64,000 nucleotides of DNA from positions 913,509,840-913,573,839 of the forward strand of contig NC_081409.1 in the NCBI RefSeq assembly GCF_030272615.1. The letters run 5' to 3'. The notes beneath the pieces were generated by a model that made no database searches, was not told the origin of the DNA, and saw only the letters and a program-made list of their open reading frames with translations. Of the stretch, positions 21,493-31,930 are shown in pieces (the first letter of the stretch is position 1; each line of letters starts with the position of its first letter). The stretch comes from Cryptomeria japonica. Taxonomy: Eukaryota > Streptophyta > Pinopsida > Cupressales > Cupressaceae. Made by a program: the position numbers and the translations under genes.

Positions 21493-23800
21493 ATCATCTC
21501 ATTCTTCATATAATACATTCATTAACCGTGATTGTACCTTTATTGAATTTTGTAACAATCACCCTATATTTTGTCCTCTCCACGTTTCTATTTCTCAAAC
21601 CTCTAGTGGTTATTCATTAGGAATATTATGGATACACATATGCTTCCAAATGATACATTACTTATAAGATCTATGTAGTGAATTATCTAATGAACAACAT
21701 GCATAAGCTTTTGGAGAACATACTAAAAATTATTATAATTAAGTCCCATATGTCTATCCCCCTATCTCCAATGAGAGTTTTTGACATGTTAATGCTATCA
21801 CAACATCTAATGACAAAGATATCTAAGGTAAACTAAAGACATTTCACAACTTCACTAGATTGGTAGATCTTACTTATAGAGTGCTAATGCAACATTAAAA
21901 CAAACATGAGAATCACTCTACCTCTAGTCAAGAAAATTGTTGGATCCAAATATGTAGAAATAAAAAAAAATTGATATATATTTTTGTACTTAAAGTAGGA
22001 TGCATGGAAACATGCTACAATTAGGTATGTCACACTTATGTATAAACTTCAAGATTTTATTGACAAGAATGTGATACGAGTTCATTGATGATAAAGGAAG
22101 TAGACTCATAGTACCTCAATAAGATGAGGAGGATCCTTCGAAGCCTAGCCATGAAGAACATCAAATACATAAGGATATAGCTAGTATATAAGAAGTCAAT
22201 GTTAAACATATAGATATCAAATAACATGACAATGAAAAAAATATTTGCATACAATCAAGAATAAATGACACAACTTATGGTGACATGATTACATTAGAAA
22301 CCATGGTATGTGAAGAAAAGAATGATGACAAAAAACAGTTACCAACGATACATCTTTAGATATGCATTCCCATATTCCATATAATAACAATGAAACATCT
22401 ATTGACTAATCATAGACCAAAAAACAACAATAATAATACCATTTTTAATCTATAATCCAATATCAAATTTTCAATTTTAAACTTTTATTATAATATCACA
22501 TCAAATAAATATCATTTGGAGATTTCAAAACAACAATAATAATACCATTTTTAATCTATAATCTAATATCAAATTTTCAATTTTAAACTTTTATTATAAT
22601 ATCACATCAAACTTTTATTATAATATCACATCAAATAAATATCATTTGGAGATTTCAAAATGTATCTATAACTAGTGATGTTTCTAATCACCTCAACAAA
22701 ACGTATTAAAGATTATGAATTTGGTGAAATAGATTCAATTGATTTAGTCATGCCTTATGGGGACCACCTAAATAATCTGTCTTGTACGAGCTTAAAAATA
22801 AATAAAAATGGGGGTTTTATTATTATTCTTTATAAGAAGCGTGTTATAATAAAATTAAAAAGCAATATTATGTTTTTAATAAGCATATAATGAGCAATAT
22901 GATTACTTTATATTAATCGCAAGATGTGCCTATTTGTCTCTTATTGCAAATGGATTATGTGTTTTATACATTCTATTGAACTACTCATTTTTCCTCGACA
23001 ATGAAAATGATTTTATGCTATAATTTGGAAGGAGATCACACATAAAGAGACATTTTAATTTATTTTATGTAATAGAGAAAGTCTAAATAAATATTAAAAC
23101 ATTTGAGAGTTTATTAATTCTTCAAATATTGTCTTTCCCAAACTTCCACACTTTTGATTCTTTGTAAGGCAAGACCCTGAAAAGTGAATAGTTGCTTTGA
23201 AGATATTTTTAAGGTATTAATGATGTTTTTAATATTTGTTTAGGATTTTGGGTGTTTGGAATTAGTGATAATATTGGTGATGGTATTTTAGAAATTTAGT
23301 GTTGGTAAAGTGTACAAAAGTGGGCGAGATAAAGAAGGTTTGAAGTATATTAAGGTTTGTTAGGGTTGTCTATTTTTTTCTATTCTTTTTTATTTATATT
23401 TAGATGAACTTTAATAAAACAATTTAAGTTGTTTGAGTGGAAATGGAAATGGAAAACGGATTAGTTTATAGTCCATGATATCAAGCGGAATGATGGCTTA
23501 AAGTATATGGGGCTATCCATGATTATTTATTGTACAAAGCTTGTGTTGTTTTTTTATTATTATTGAAAAAAGCAAGATTACAAATAATAATAGCTACTAA
23601 AGTAGCTGAAAGAAAATTTAAAAACTAATAATGATTACAATGGGCTAGCAATTGACATTAGATAGAAGAAACATGGCGAAAGACTATGCATCTGTTCATA
23701 AACTAGGAATGATTACAAAGGTGATAAACTTATAAGGCATTAAGAGGGGGGGTGAATCAATGCAAGCAAAAACAATATAAATCTAATCACCACTTTAACC
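21493..23800. other. AT-rich decayed interior of J and unassigned DNA
   Basis: No RT, integrase or zinc-knuckle motif could be read in any frame. The plus strand around 22080-22340 shows short peptides rich in Asp, Glu and Lys between stops, which could be an eroded polyprotein linker. A G-run plus TGAATCAATG at 23742-23762 looks like the end of a copia-like LTR on the minus strand, cut off where element B begins. Confidence 0.4.
22437..22660. repeat. Tandem duplication of about 100 bp with a nested 27-bp repeat
   Basis: The block from ACCATTTTTAATCTATAATC to CATTTGGAGATTTCAAAA occurs twice in a row. In the second copy the segment ACTTTTATTATAATATCACATCAA is itself doubled. Confidence 0.85.
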
Positions 23801-24230
23801 AACTTGCAAAATCCTACATATCCATCCACTTGCAAAATCCTACATATCTCACTTGCCTCTATAAACCCCCTTCTAGATTCTTCTAATCACTTCTAAATTA
23901 GCCTAACCCATTTCCTAAATATTGTAACATCCCTAAACAAAGGAAAGTCACTTCTCAACCCCTCAAAGTTTTTGAAACCCATTAAAGGCTTTATGTCTCC
24001 AACAAGTTAACCTTGAAAGTCTTCCAAACCATTAATGGTAAACTCAACCCTCTTGCATGATTAGAAACTTTCTCCCAAACTCAACCTTCATCTAACCCAA
24101 GGGTATCATCAAGCATTCATTGCTTTGACCATGGTTATCCCTTTAACCCTTGCACAAGAGTTTATCCTTTGGGTAAAAGATTTATCCAATGGATAACCCT
24201 AACCTAACCTTAACCCTTACCTCCTAAGGT
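23801..24230 (+). mobile_element. Element B 5' LTR, left part
   Basis: Aligns by eye with 36084-36535 of C's 5' LTR. Shared words are CAAACCATTAATGG, CTAACCCAAG, ATCATCAAGCATT, TTGCACAAGAGTTTA, ATGGATAACCCTAACC and TTAACCCTTACCTCCTA. The first 55 bp contain a local duplication of CACTTGCAAAATCCTACATAT. The LTR continues at 30897 on the other side of element E. Confidence 0.85.
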
Positions 24231-24985
24231 TGTTAGGATTCCCAAAGATAGTAAGAGGGGGGGATGAATCAGTATCTAACCGGTTTATGAATTTACTTGA
24301 CTTGAAACATGAAAAACATATTAAAACTCTGTACCGGTAAACCATAAATAATGCAGTGAACAAGAATAACAGTAACCACATGAGAAGCACACCATAACAC
24401 AGTATTTTAACGAGGAAACCCGGTGTGGGAAAAACCTCGGTGGGATTTGTGACCCACAATATTCGCTTACTGGCCAATAAGGGAATATTACTTTTACAAT
24501 AGGGGAAGGCCAAGTGCCTAGAGCTCACTGCTCAATTACAAAAGAAGTCACACTTACAAAAATGGATTATACTAATCCAATGTCTTGTACTGCTTCAGAT
24601 CAGCATTTGCTATGCCAGATTTAGTACCGGTTTAAGCTCTGCTACAACATAAATCCTTAACCAATATTTCGCATATTAGGTCTGCTTATCTCGCATCCTA
24701 TTTCACACACTTCCTATTACAAAATGATCTCATACATATATGAGTCATATTACAACTCGCCATGTCAGCTTACAATGATTTTACAATTAATTACAAAATA
24801 CATTTCAAACAAAATTGAAGTCAGCCAAGGTGTCAGTATCTTTCCTTTCACTACTGGTGTCCTGTGTGCCAGTGTAGAGTCTGTATGTTGGTGTCGATGT
24901 CGGTATCATATGATTGCAAGGTTTCCATCAGTGACAAAACCTTCAATCACCTACAATTTCTCATTGGAGTGTGCATTTGCCAACC
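24231..24985 (-). mobile_element. Element E 3' LTR
   Basis: Plus-strand edges are TGTTAGGATTCCC and GCCAACCA. It is matched over its length by 30106-30887, with shared words such as AACGAGGAAACCC, TGTGGGAAAAACCTCGGTGG, ACCCACAATATTCGCTTACT and AAGTGCCTAGAGCTCACT. It lacks the ATGCAGGAAGG-type insertion of the other copy and has lost several CCGGT sites that the 5' copy keeps. A polypurine tract abuts it at 24986. Confidence 0.9.
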
Positions 24986-25007
24986 ATCTCCCCCTTTGGC
25001 ATTGATG
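24986..25007 (-). promoter_or_regulatory. Polypurine tract of element E
   Basis: On the minus strand GCCAAAGGGGGAGAT precedes the 3' LTR. The word CATCAATG just before it pairs with CAGTGATG or CATTGATG inside U3. Confidence 0.8.
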
Positions 25008-25157
25008 GCAACACTCATTAGAAAAATCAAAAGTGTCCAAAATGATATCCAAAAATAGCCTGCCAAAAAATTTGTCTTTCCAAAATTGTATGCTCAAAAC
25101 TGTATGCTCCCCCTGAGCAGATGAAGTCCCTTCCTTCTAACCATTTTTCTCATCCCA

Positions 25158-28100
25158 CTACTCCCCCTTTGACATCAATGACAAAGTTTGGCATTCACTG
25201 TGAGTGGAGTCCTGCCCAGATTCTTGTAACCGGTGGGTTACAATCTGAAAGATATCTGTCAAAACTAATTTTATACCATTGCTGAAAGTTTTGCTATCTT
25301 TTATTGTCTCTTGTGTTCTCTTCACTGTATCGGTGAGTATGTGCATTTTCTCTTCCGATGTCTTTAGTCTGTGAACCAGAGCTTCAGATATTTCTTTTCT
25401 CAAAGAAGTAAGATACTCTAGTCTTGGACTAAGTCTGCATTTCATGTCCTTTGCCTTATCCTTTATTCCTTGTTTGTCTTTCTCCAATTTCTTGATTTTC
25501 TCTTCCTGTTCTGCAATCTTCTTCTCTAACTCCAAAAATGAATCTGATGTTCCAATCAAATTGTCAGCAATATTATTTTTCTTTTCTTGAGCTTTGTTGA
25601 TTGCCTTGTCAAGATCTTCTATTAATACATTCATTTTGCAAGTATCCCTGTACAGTTGCTTGAAGTCATAGATTATTTCTCCAAGTTCCAGTAAAAGGGT
25701 GTCCATTTCTTCCTTGTTCTCCTTTACAATATCCTCAAATAATATCTCTTTTTCTTCTATTATTCTCTCTTTAAATGTATTCTCATTTATTTGATCAATA
25801 GTTAGTAGGTTGCTGGTAATGAATTTAGCCAATGTCAAGTTGACCTAAAGAATCTTTATTCTCAACACTGCACTTTGGTTCTATCAATTTAAGAATTGGT
25901 ATTGTATCATCAATAGCCTTATAGGCTTGTGCATTACATTCCGTGATCTTCTTTATTGAATCTAACAGGACCTCTGTTACATTAGTAGGTCTGAATTCTG
26001 TCATAGTTGTACCAAATGTTTGTCCAAGAGTCTTTATAATAGCCATGCTACGGGGTTGTGGTTATTACCTTGCTTGATTTGACCTCTGGTAGCTCTATTT
26101 GTGTTTGCATTTCTACAAACAAAGGTTTATGCTTTTCAGTTTGGGCCGGTGGCACTGTGTCTGTTTGAACCTGTGCTTCAACCTGTACCGATTTTGGTTT
26201 CTCTATCTATGTCTCAGAGGGTTTCTCTGAGCTTTTAACTGCTAGTTTCTCAAATGTAATCTCAGTTTGTACCTCTGAATTCTTTTTAGCTGGTTCTTCA
26301 GATGGTTTATTTGTTGTTTCTATCAGTTTCTCAGTGGTATCCTCTGTCGGTTGCTCTGTCTATGCTAGTTTTTCTAGGTTCATCTCAACCTCTGCAGCCG
26401 GTGACTCAGTAGTCATATTTTTCTCTTTGTCCTCAGTGGTTTTTCTGTCAACCACAACGTTAACTTATTGAGTGTCTACATTTACTGTATACAAAATTTC
26501 TGATTCAGGGTTTGTATCTTCTACTAGAGTCTCCATACTCTCAGTGGTCAGTTGATTTTCAGTAGTGTCTACCAATGGAGTATTTGAAAGAGGTGGGGGC
26601 ATATTGTCAGTTATTTTCAGGCTTGGTGGTCCACCTACCTTACCTTTCCCCTTATCTCTGCCCTTTTGATATATTTTGATAGGCTTAGGTCTAAGTGATT
26701 ATTCATGTTTTTCTTTTTCCACAAAGAAAATATCCCATGCATTAGCAGTTTCCTCATAAAATTCCTTTACTCTTCCTACCATTAATGCTACATGCCGGTG
26801 AGCAGTAGAAAACACTATCCGGTTAGCCTCACTGATTAATTTGTCTATTTCATTAGGTGAGTTAACTGGATGTACTGCAAGTAATTTTTCAATCTTAATC
26901 TTTTTATCCAGTTCAACAATGGCTAATCTTCTAGCTTCTAATCTCCTATACAAGTCATTTGGAATTTCATCAACAATTTGCATCAAAAATTTCTTGTATA
27001 TATCTAAGTGTAGAATTACACTGTTTTCTATGCTTTCCTTATCATCAACTGATAGTGTATTGTACATTTTATTGATGCTCTTCAGCTTACCATCCTCTAT
27101 AATTTCGCTAAGAAGCTTGTCTAGAGGAGCAATAGTCTGTTTCACCTTCTTCTTCTTAGGAGCCATTTTCTTTGCCGGAGGCCTTACTACCTGTTGCTTC
27201 TGTCTTGTCCTTTTTGGTGTAGGAGAAGGTACCGGTGAGGGTTTTCTTTTCCTTTCAACCCTTTTAAATACAACAGGTATATCACTCTCAGAAGAAGTTC
27301 CAACCGGTGAAAGATGAGTTTCTAGTTGAGGTGCTTCCAACTCACTTTCACTTATACCAGTTTGTCTCAAAACATCTTCCTTGATTGCCTTTGCCTATCA
27401 GGTTCCTTTCCTTACGGTTGCTTCAACCTTCTTAACCCTTTTTCTAGATTGAATTCCACTTTCTATTGTTTCAGCATTTCCAAAAGCTTTCTCTTTTGGT
27501 TCCTTTGGAGCTTCAAGGAGGGCTCTTTCATATGTTTTTATGATGTTGTCATCTGTTTTATAACCCATTTCAGTTACCCAAATAGTTTGAGGGACAACTA
27601 CTTCCATCCAAATTTCATCTGTCTTGATCATAAAATAGATTTCCATTTGATACTTATCCACAATAGCTTGTGATAGTCTTACTCTAGTCTTCATTCGAGT
27701 CTTCAATGCTTGAAAATACTCATTTATGTTTTTCTCCCTGTTCTCTCCCATATTGTTCAACAGATCTGATAGTTTCCTTTCCTACCGATATGTCAAAGCC
27801 AAAATCTCTTGCACCAATACCGGGTACTTGTTTGGTTATGTACAACATCAGACAAACAAGTAAGTTTCCAAATCTGAATGTTCCTTTCTTATCTCCTTTG
27901 ATCTTTCCTAAATTGTCTATCAACTCATCTTTAAGCCATTCACATATGTCTATCCTTGCATTATCATTGATCATATCATAGGCACTTTTGATACATAGGC
28001 TAGAAATTGAGTTTAACCTATTTGCATGTGTAGCTTTATAACCTAAGATCATACTAATAAATTTGACATTTATATCCTTCACATCGTTTACCCTTAGAGA

Positions 28101-28616
28101 TCTCTTATCAAATGTTGCACCAGTAAGGTTTGTCACTATGTCATTTGAGACCTTCTTTGTTTTGTCCAGTTTGTTACCAGTGGAGGGTAACCCTGTTATA
28201 GCTTTTACTGCTTCTTTTGTGATTTTATGAATAGAGTCTAACCAGAAAAATTCACCATGTACTCTCCTTAACATAATCCTTATGATATCCTTGGGAAAAT
28301 CCGGGATACTAAGAATTTCAGTGAAACCTAGGGTTTCTACTATCTTATGTTCAGGTTTGACATTTTCGGATTCATCACACATCATAGTTTTAAACATGTT
28401 CTTAATCTCATCATCACCTAATTCATCAATGTGACAATGTATATACATCCTAGGGTCTTCAGCATATACTACTCCTTTAGGGATTTGAGAAAATGCACCT
28501 ATGCTATCATCTTTCTTTGCAGTTTCGGGAACCAGTTTGAAAACGGGTCTAGGGCGCTTAATAACCTCAACAAGAGTAGGGTTTGCAATAAATTCAAGAG
28601 TGGATGAAGATTCCAT
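25158..28616 (-). pseudogene. Element E ORF2: about 1,150-codon protein of unknown function
   Basis: Starts with an ATG at 28616 (MESSSTLEFIANPTLVEVIK) and ends at 25158. A few frameshifts (near 27765 and 25840) and in-frame stops (near 27395, 26695, 26465, 26360 and 26210) interrupt what reads as one continuous protein. Visible parts in order are as follows. A globular N-terminal region of about 300 residues includes EFFWLDSIHKITKEAVKAIT, and LPSTG. A Lys/Arg/Pro-rich stretch (KRKPSPVPSPTPKRTRQKQQ, and AKKMAPKKKKVKQ) looks like a nuclear localisation or nucleic-acid-binding segment. A second globular part (about 27050-26700) comes next. Then follows a long Thr/Glu/Pro-rich linker (about 26690-26060). 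A C-terminal coiled coil at about 25700-25250 contains FLELEKKIAEQEEKIKKLEK. I recognise no enzyme motif. The N-terminal part resembles proteins annotated only as putative plant transposon proteins, but I could not confirm the family. Confidence 0.65.
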
Positions 28617-28921
28617 AGCTATAAGTACCTCAATCTACCTTAAGGATGGATGATTTGATGGATTGCTTCACTTCTTCACTTAGAATGCCTTCGCTTAGGA
28701 ATTTTCGTGCCCTCGAGGATTTGAATGCTTTGTGAATGAAAAAGGAGCCAAAACACTTGCTTTATAATGTTATTTTTGCCAACTACCACATTTAATGCTT
28801 GCCTGTTAAGTCACAACTTAATTCATCTGCCGGTATAGAAGCAATTTTAACTTCTCACCATTAACCGAGGGAATAATAGCAAGTTTTTCATTTTGTTGCT
28901 AAACCACCAAAGAATTTTTCT

Positions 28922-30034
28922 TCAGCTAGATGAAGAGTTTCCTATCGGTGGAGTGTTACTCTGTTCTATCGGTGGAGGAGTATTCCCATTAACATTCAGA
29001 TCTGACTTTCTAATCCATTGTTTTGAGAATTCTTGCTTTACCTCTTCAACCTTTTCTTTACCTTTCAAACTAGGACCTTTGTTATTTGCCAGTGATGCCT
29101 TACTTCTACAAAATTTTGCAATATGTCCAATTTTGTTACAGGCATAACAAGTCACATTGTTCTTCTGAATAACTTTCCCATATCCTATGCCGGTATGTGT
29201 TTTGCATTGATTAGATAAGTGTCCAAATCTTCCACAAACATAACATCTCATATTCATTCTACAATTTTCTGAATTATGACCAATTTTGTTGCATTTGGAA
29301 CATTGACCAATGGGTGTATTAGTATTCTGATAATTTCTAGATCTACACTGATTTTCTCTATGACCATACTTGTTACAGTTAAAGCATTTGCCATTAAATT
29401 TGTAAGCAGTAGGTTGTCTTACCAGTTTTCTATGATCACGATTGTTTGCAGTACCGAAGCTTTCACCAACTTCAAAGCCAAGGCCATTTGTATCACCATT
29501 AGGTTTCTAATTCTTCAGCATGTCACCGAGTTCTTCTGAATTTTTCTTGAATTTCTCCTTGTGTTGATTTGTAGCAGTTAGTTCATTCTCCAAGAAGTTT
29601 TTTTGTCTCATGAGTTTAGTTTTGTCATTTTGTGTGTGCATAAGATCTATCTTCAACATATCATTTTCATGATTGAGTCTTGTGTTTTCATTTCCAGCAT
29701 CATTTAGTCTTCTAACCAAGTCTTCTTCATTCTTCTTTCTATCTTCAATTTCTTTACAAAATCTCATAGTCATATCCTGCATCTCATTCTTTGTTGTACT
29801 GATCTCTTGTCTTAGCTTGTTTACTAGATCATTAAGAGTTTCCTTTTCATTTTCCTCATTCTACATTTTTTCACAAAGTTCTCTTCTCTTTTTCCTTGCA
29901 ATAGTAAAATTTTCTTGAAGTGCTTGAATAATATCCTGAGAAGCCTTTAGATCATCTTCAAGTTTGATATTCTTCACCTTTTCTGCATCATAGTCTGCAA
30001 GAGTTGTTTCTAATTGTTTTCTTTAGTTTTCCAT
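28922..30034 (-). pseudogene. Element E ORF1: gag-like protein, coiled coil plus four CCHC knuckles
   Basis: Read leftwards from an ATG at 30034, about 55 bp after the PBS. The first 200 residues are strongly heptad-like (for example ENTRLNHENDMLKIDLMHTQ, then MRQKNFLENEL), indicating a coiled coil for multimerisation. Four zinc knuckles follow at about 29395-29075: CFNCNKYGHRENQC, CSKCNKIGHNSENC, CYVCGRFGHLSNQC and CYACNKIGHIAKFC. All are intact C-x2-C-x4-H-x4-C. The tail is Pro/Ser-rich and ends at 28922. Three in-frame TAG/TAA codons interrupt it (near 30025, 29860 and 29507). Four knuckles are more than the one or two typical of copia gag. This looks like a nucleocapsid that packages the element RNA. 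Element G has the same design. Confidence 0.75.
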
Positions 30035-30086
30035 CTCTACCGGTGACAAGATCTTCCTCAAGTTGTTAGGCTTTTGAAAATAGAGG

Positions 30087-30105
30087 ACCAAGCTCTGATA
30101 CAAAT
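30087..30105 (-). promoter_or_regulatory. Primer-binding site of element E (initiator Met tRNA type)
   Basis: On the minus strand TTGTATCAGAGCTTGGTCC follows the LTR end CCTAACA. The canonical start TGGTATCAGAGC has one change here. Confidence 0.85.
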
Positions 30106-30887
30106 TGTTAGGTTTCCCAAAGATACTAAGAGGGGGGGGGGGGGTGAATCAATATCTAACCATTTTATGAATTTACTTGACTTGAAACATGAAAAGCATA
30201 TTAAAACTGTGTACCGGTAAACTAGAAATACTGCAGTGAACAAGAATAACAGTGACCACATGAGAAGCACACCATAACACAGTATTTTAACGAGGAAACC
30301 CGATGTGGGAAAAACCTCGGTGGGATTTGTGACCCACAATATTCGCTTACTAACCAATAAGGGAATATTACTTTTACAATAGGGGCCTGCACATGCAGGA
30401 AGGCCAAGTGCCTAGAGCTCACTACTCAATTACAAAAGAAGTCACACTGACTTCCAAAAATGGATTATACTAATCCAATGTCTTATACTGCTTCAAATCA
30501 GCATCTGCTATGCCAGATTCAGTACCGGTTTAAGCTTTGCTACAACATAAATCCTTAACCAATATTTTGCATATTAGGTCTACTTATCTCACATCCTATT
30601 TCACACACTTCCTATTACAAAATGATCTCATACATATATGAGTCATATTACAACTCGCCATGTCGGCTTACAATGATTTTACAATTAATTACAAAATACA
30701 TTTCAAACAAAATTGAAGTCGGCCAAGGTGCCGGTATCCTTCCTTTCACTACCGGTGTCCTGTGTGCCAGTGTAGAGTCTGTCTGTTTGCCGGTGCCGGT
30801 GCCGGTATCATATGATTGCAAGGTTACCATCAATGACAAAACCTTCAATCACCTACAATTTCTCATTGGAGTGTGCATTTGCCAACA
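30106..30887 (-). mobile_element. Element E 5' LTR
   Basis: Plus-strand edges are TGTTAGGTTTCCC and TTTGCCAACA. It contains an uninterrupted run of about 12 G at 30130 before TGAATCAATATC, and GCCGGT repeated three times at about 30790-30806. Directly outside, at 30888-30896, is ATCTCCCCC, which copies the polypurine-tract flank of the other LTR rather than B's LTR sequence. Confidence 0.9.
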
Positions 30888-30896
30888 ATCTCCCCC

Positions 30897-31594
30897 ATGA
30901 GGTCTTCTAAAGCATTTAATTCTTCTTACATCTCCTCTCAAGCAGTCTTATGTTGACAATTGTCACCATTTCATTGGTGAGAATTGTAAACATGGATTGA
31001 TAACTTTCAATTTTGGCCCTTGATAAGATCATCCAATCCTGACCATTCATTGCCCTGTTTTTCCTATAAATAGAGCCCTTCTTCTCTCATTTTCATATCC
31101 AAGTCTTTAGTATCAAACTTTACACATTTTACTAAGCATCTAACATAATCACTTTAAATCAATCATTTAGCCTCTCTTTGAATAGAAATCATCTAAATAA
31201 GCATTTTTAGAAGCATTTCTATTATCATAAGCATTCTCATATTAGACTAGTATATCATGTTAGGATAGATTTTACTAATCTCTTATCTTATCATCATATC
31301 CATGCTAGTTTAATTCATACTAGATTTAATATCATGCACAATTAGGATTGCATTCATATTAAGTTGATCAATATCCCTCGTTCTCATAGTTGTCATTCCT
31401 AAGTCACTTTACTCAATGATCTAAGAGAAAAGGCATTGGCTTGAGACATCCTATGAGATAGAGAACAATGGAATGTCCATTGGGGAGTTGAGCTATTCAA
31501 CATAGCTCCATAACTTGCACCAAGAGTCCCATTGGTGTATGGCTTGTCTAGAAATCAAAATTTACGTTTCATCGCACCACTTTGGCCGCACACA
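30897..31594 (+). mobile_element. Element B 5' LTR, right part, with TATA box
   Basis: Continues the B LTR from ATGAGGTCTTCT and ends GCACACA at 31594. It matches 36539-37254 of C closely. A plus-strand TATA box TATAAATAGAG lies at 31065-31075. Downstream words CATTGGCTTGAG, GTGAGATAGAGAAC(A/C)ATGGAA and CCATAACTTGCACCAAGA are identical to C. The element's own promoter is thus still readable although E splits the LTR upstream. Confidence 0.88.
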
Positions 31595-31598
31595 TTTT

Positions 31599-31616
31599 TG
31601 GCACCCAGCGTGGGGC
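31599..31616 (+). promoter_or_regulatory. Primer-binding site of element B
   Basis: TGGCACCCAGCGTGGGGC, four bases after the LTR end. It differs at two or three positions from the site of A (TGGCGCCCACTGTGGGGC) and C. Confidence 0.8.
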
Positions 31617-31640
31617 CCAACCCCATAAATAACATCATTT

Positions 31641-31930
31641 TTAATGTAGGACTAATAGTGCAGGTACGTGGAAAAGCTGAGTTAGCACGTCAGAGTCTTC
31701 TTTTAGTGCATAGAATCGATCTGTTACTGCATTTTTCTTATTGTTTAGCGAATCATACCCTATCCTTAGCGCATTGAGTAGATAGACTAGCGCATAACAT
31801 TTCTGCCAACAACTATAAAATCATAGCGCATTAGGAAATCAATCTAGCACATCCCAGCAACAACTTAGCGCATAGGGTCTTTTCTGTAGCGTATATGTGC
31901 CTTTCTGTAGCACATAGGGTTAACAGAGCA
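31641..31930 (+). repeat. TAGCGCAT motif array 1 of element B
   Basis: About twelve copies in 290 bp, spaced 15-35 bp, with unrelated spacers. Five are exact or near exact (TTAGCGCATTG, CTAGCGCATAA, ATAGCGCATTA, TTAGCGCATAG, GTAGCGTATAT). The others are TAGCACAT, TAGTGCAT, TAGCACGT and TAGCGAAT. Most variants differ by CG to CA or TG. Confidence 0.85.

Larger units (their letters stand above)
24231..30887 (-). mobile_element. Element E: complete pol-less LTR retrotransposon
   Basis: 6.66 kb element transcribed leftwards with two LTRs (24231-24985 and 30106-30887), initiator-Met-type PBS next to the right LTR and polypurine tract next to the left LTR. It has two coding regions: a gag-like ORF1 with coiled coil and four zinc knuckles, and a long ORF2 of about 1,150 codons without any recognisable protease, integrase or RT motif. 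It is therefore non-autonomous for reverse transcription. The copia-style PBS and LTR signatures group it with G, H, I and J. It lies inside B's LTR. The two LTRs look roughly 90-95 percent identical by eye. Confidence 0.85.

Noticed and set aside
26841-27673. Plus-strand ORFs of 158 and 115 codons opposite E ORF2
   Set aside because: Ser/Phe/Leu-rich shadows of the minus-strand coding frame, without motifs.
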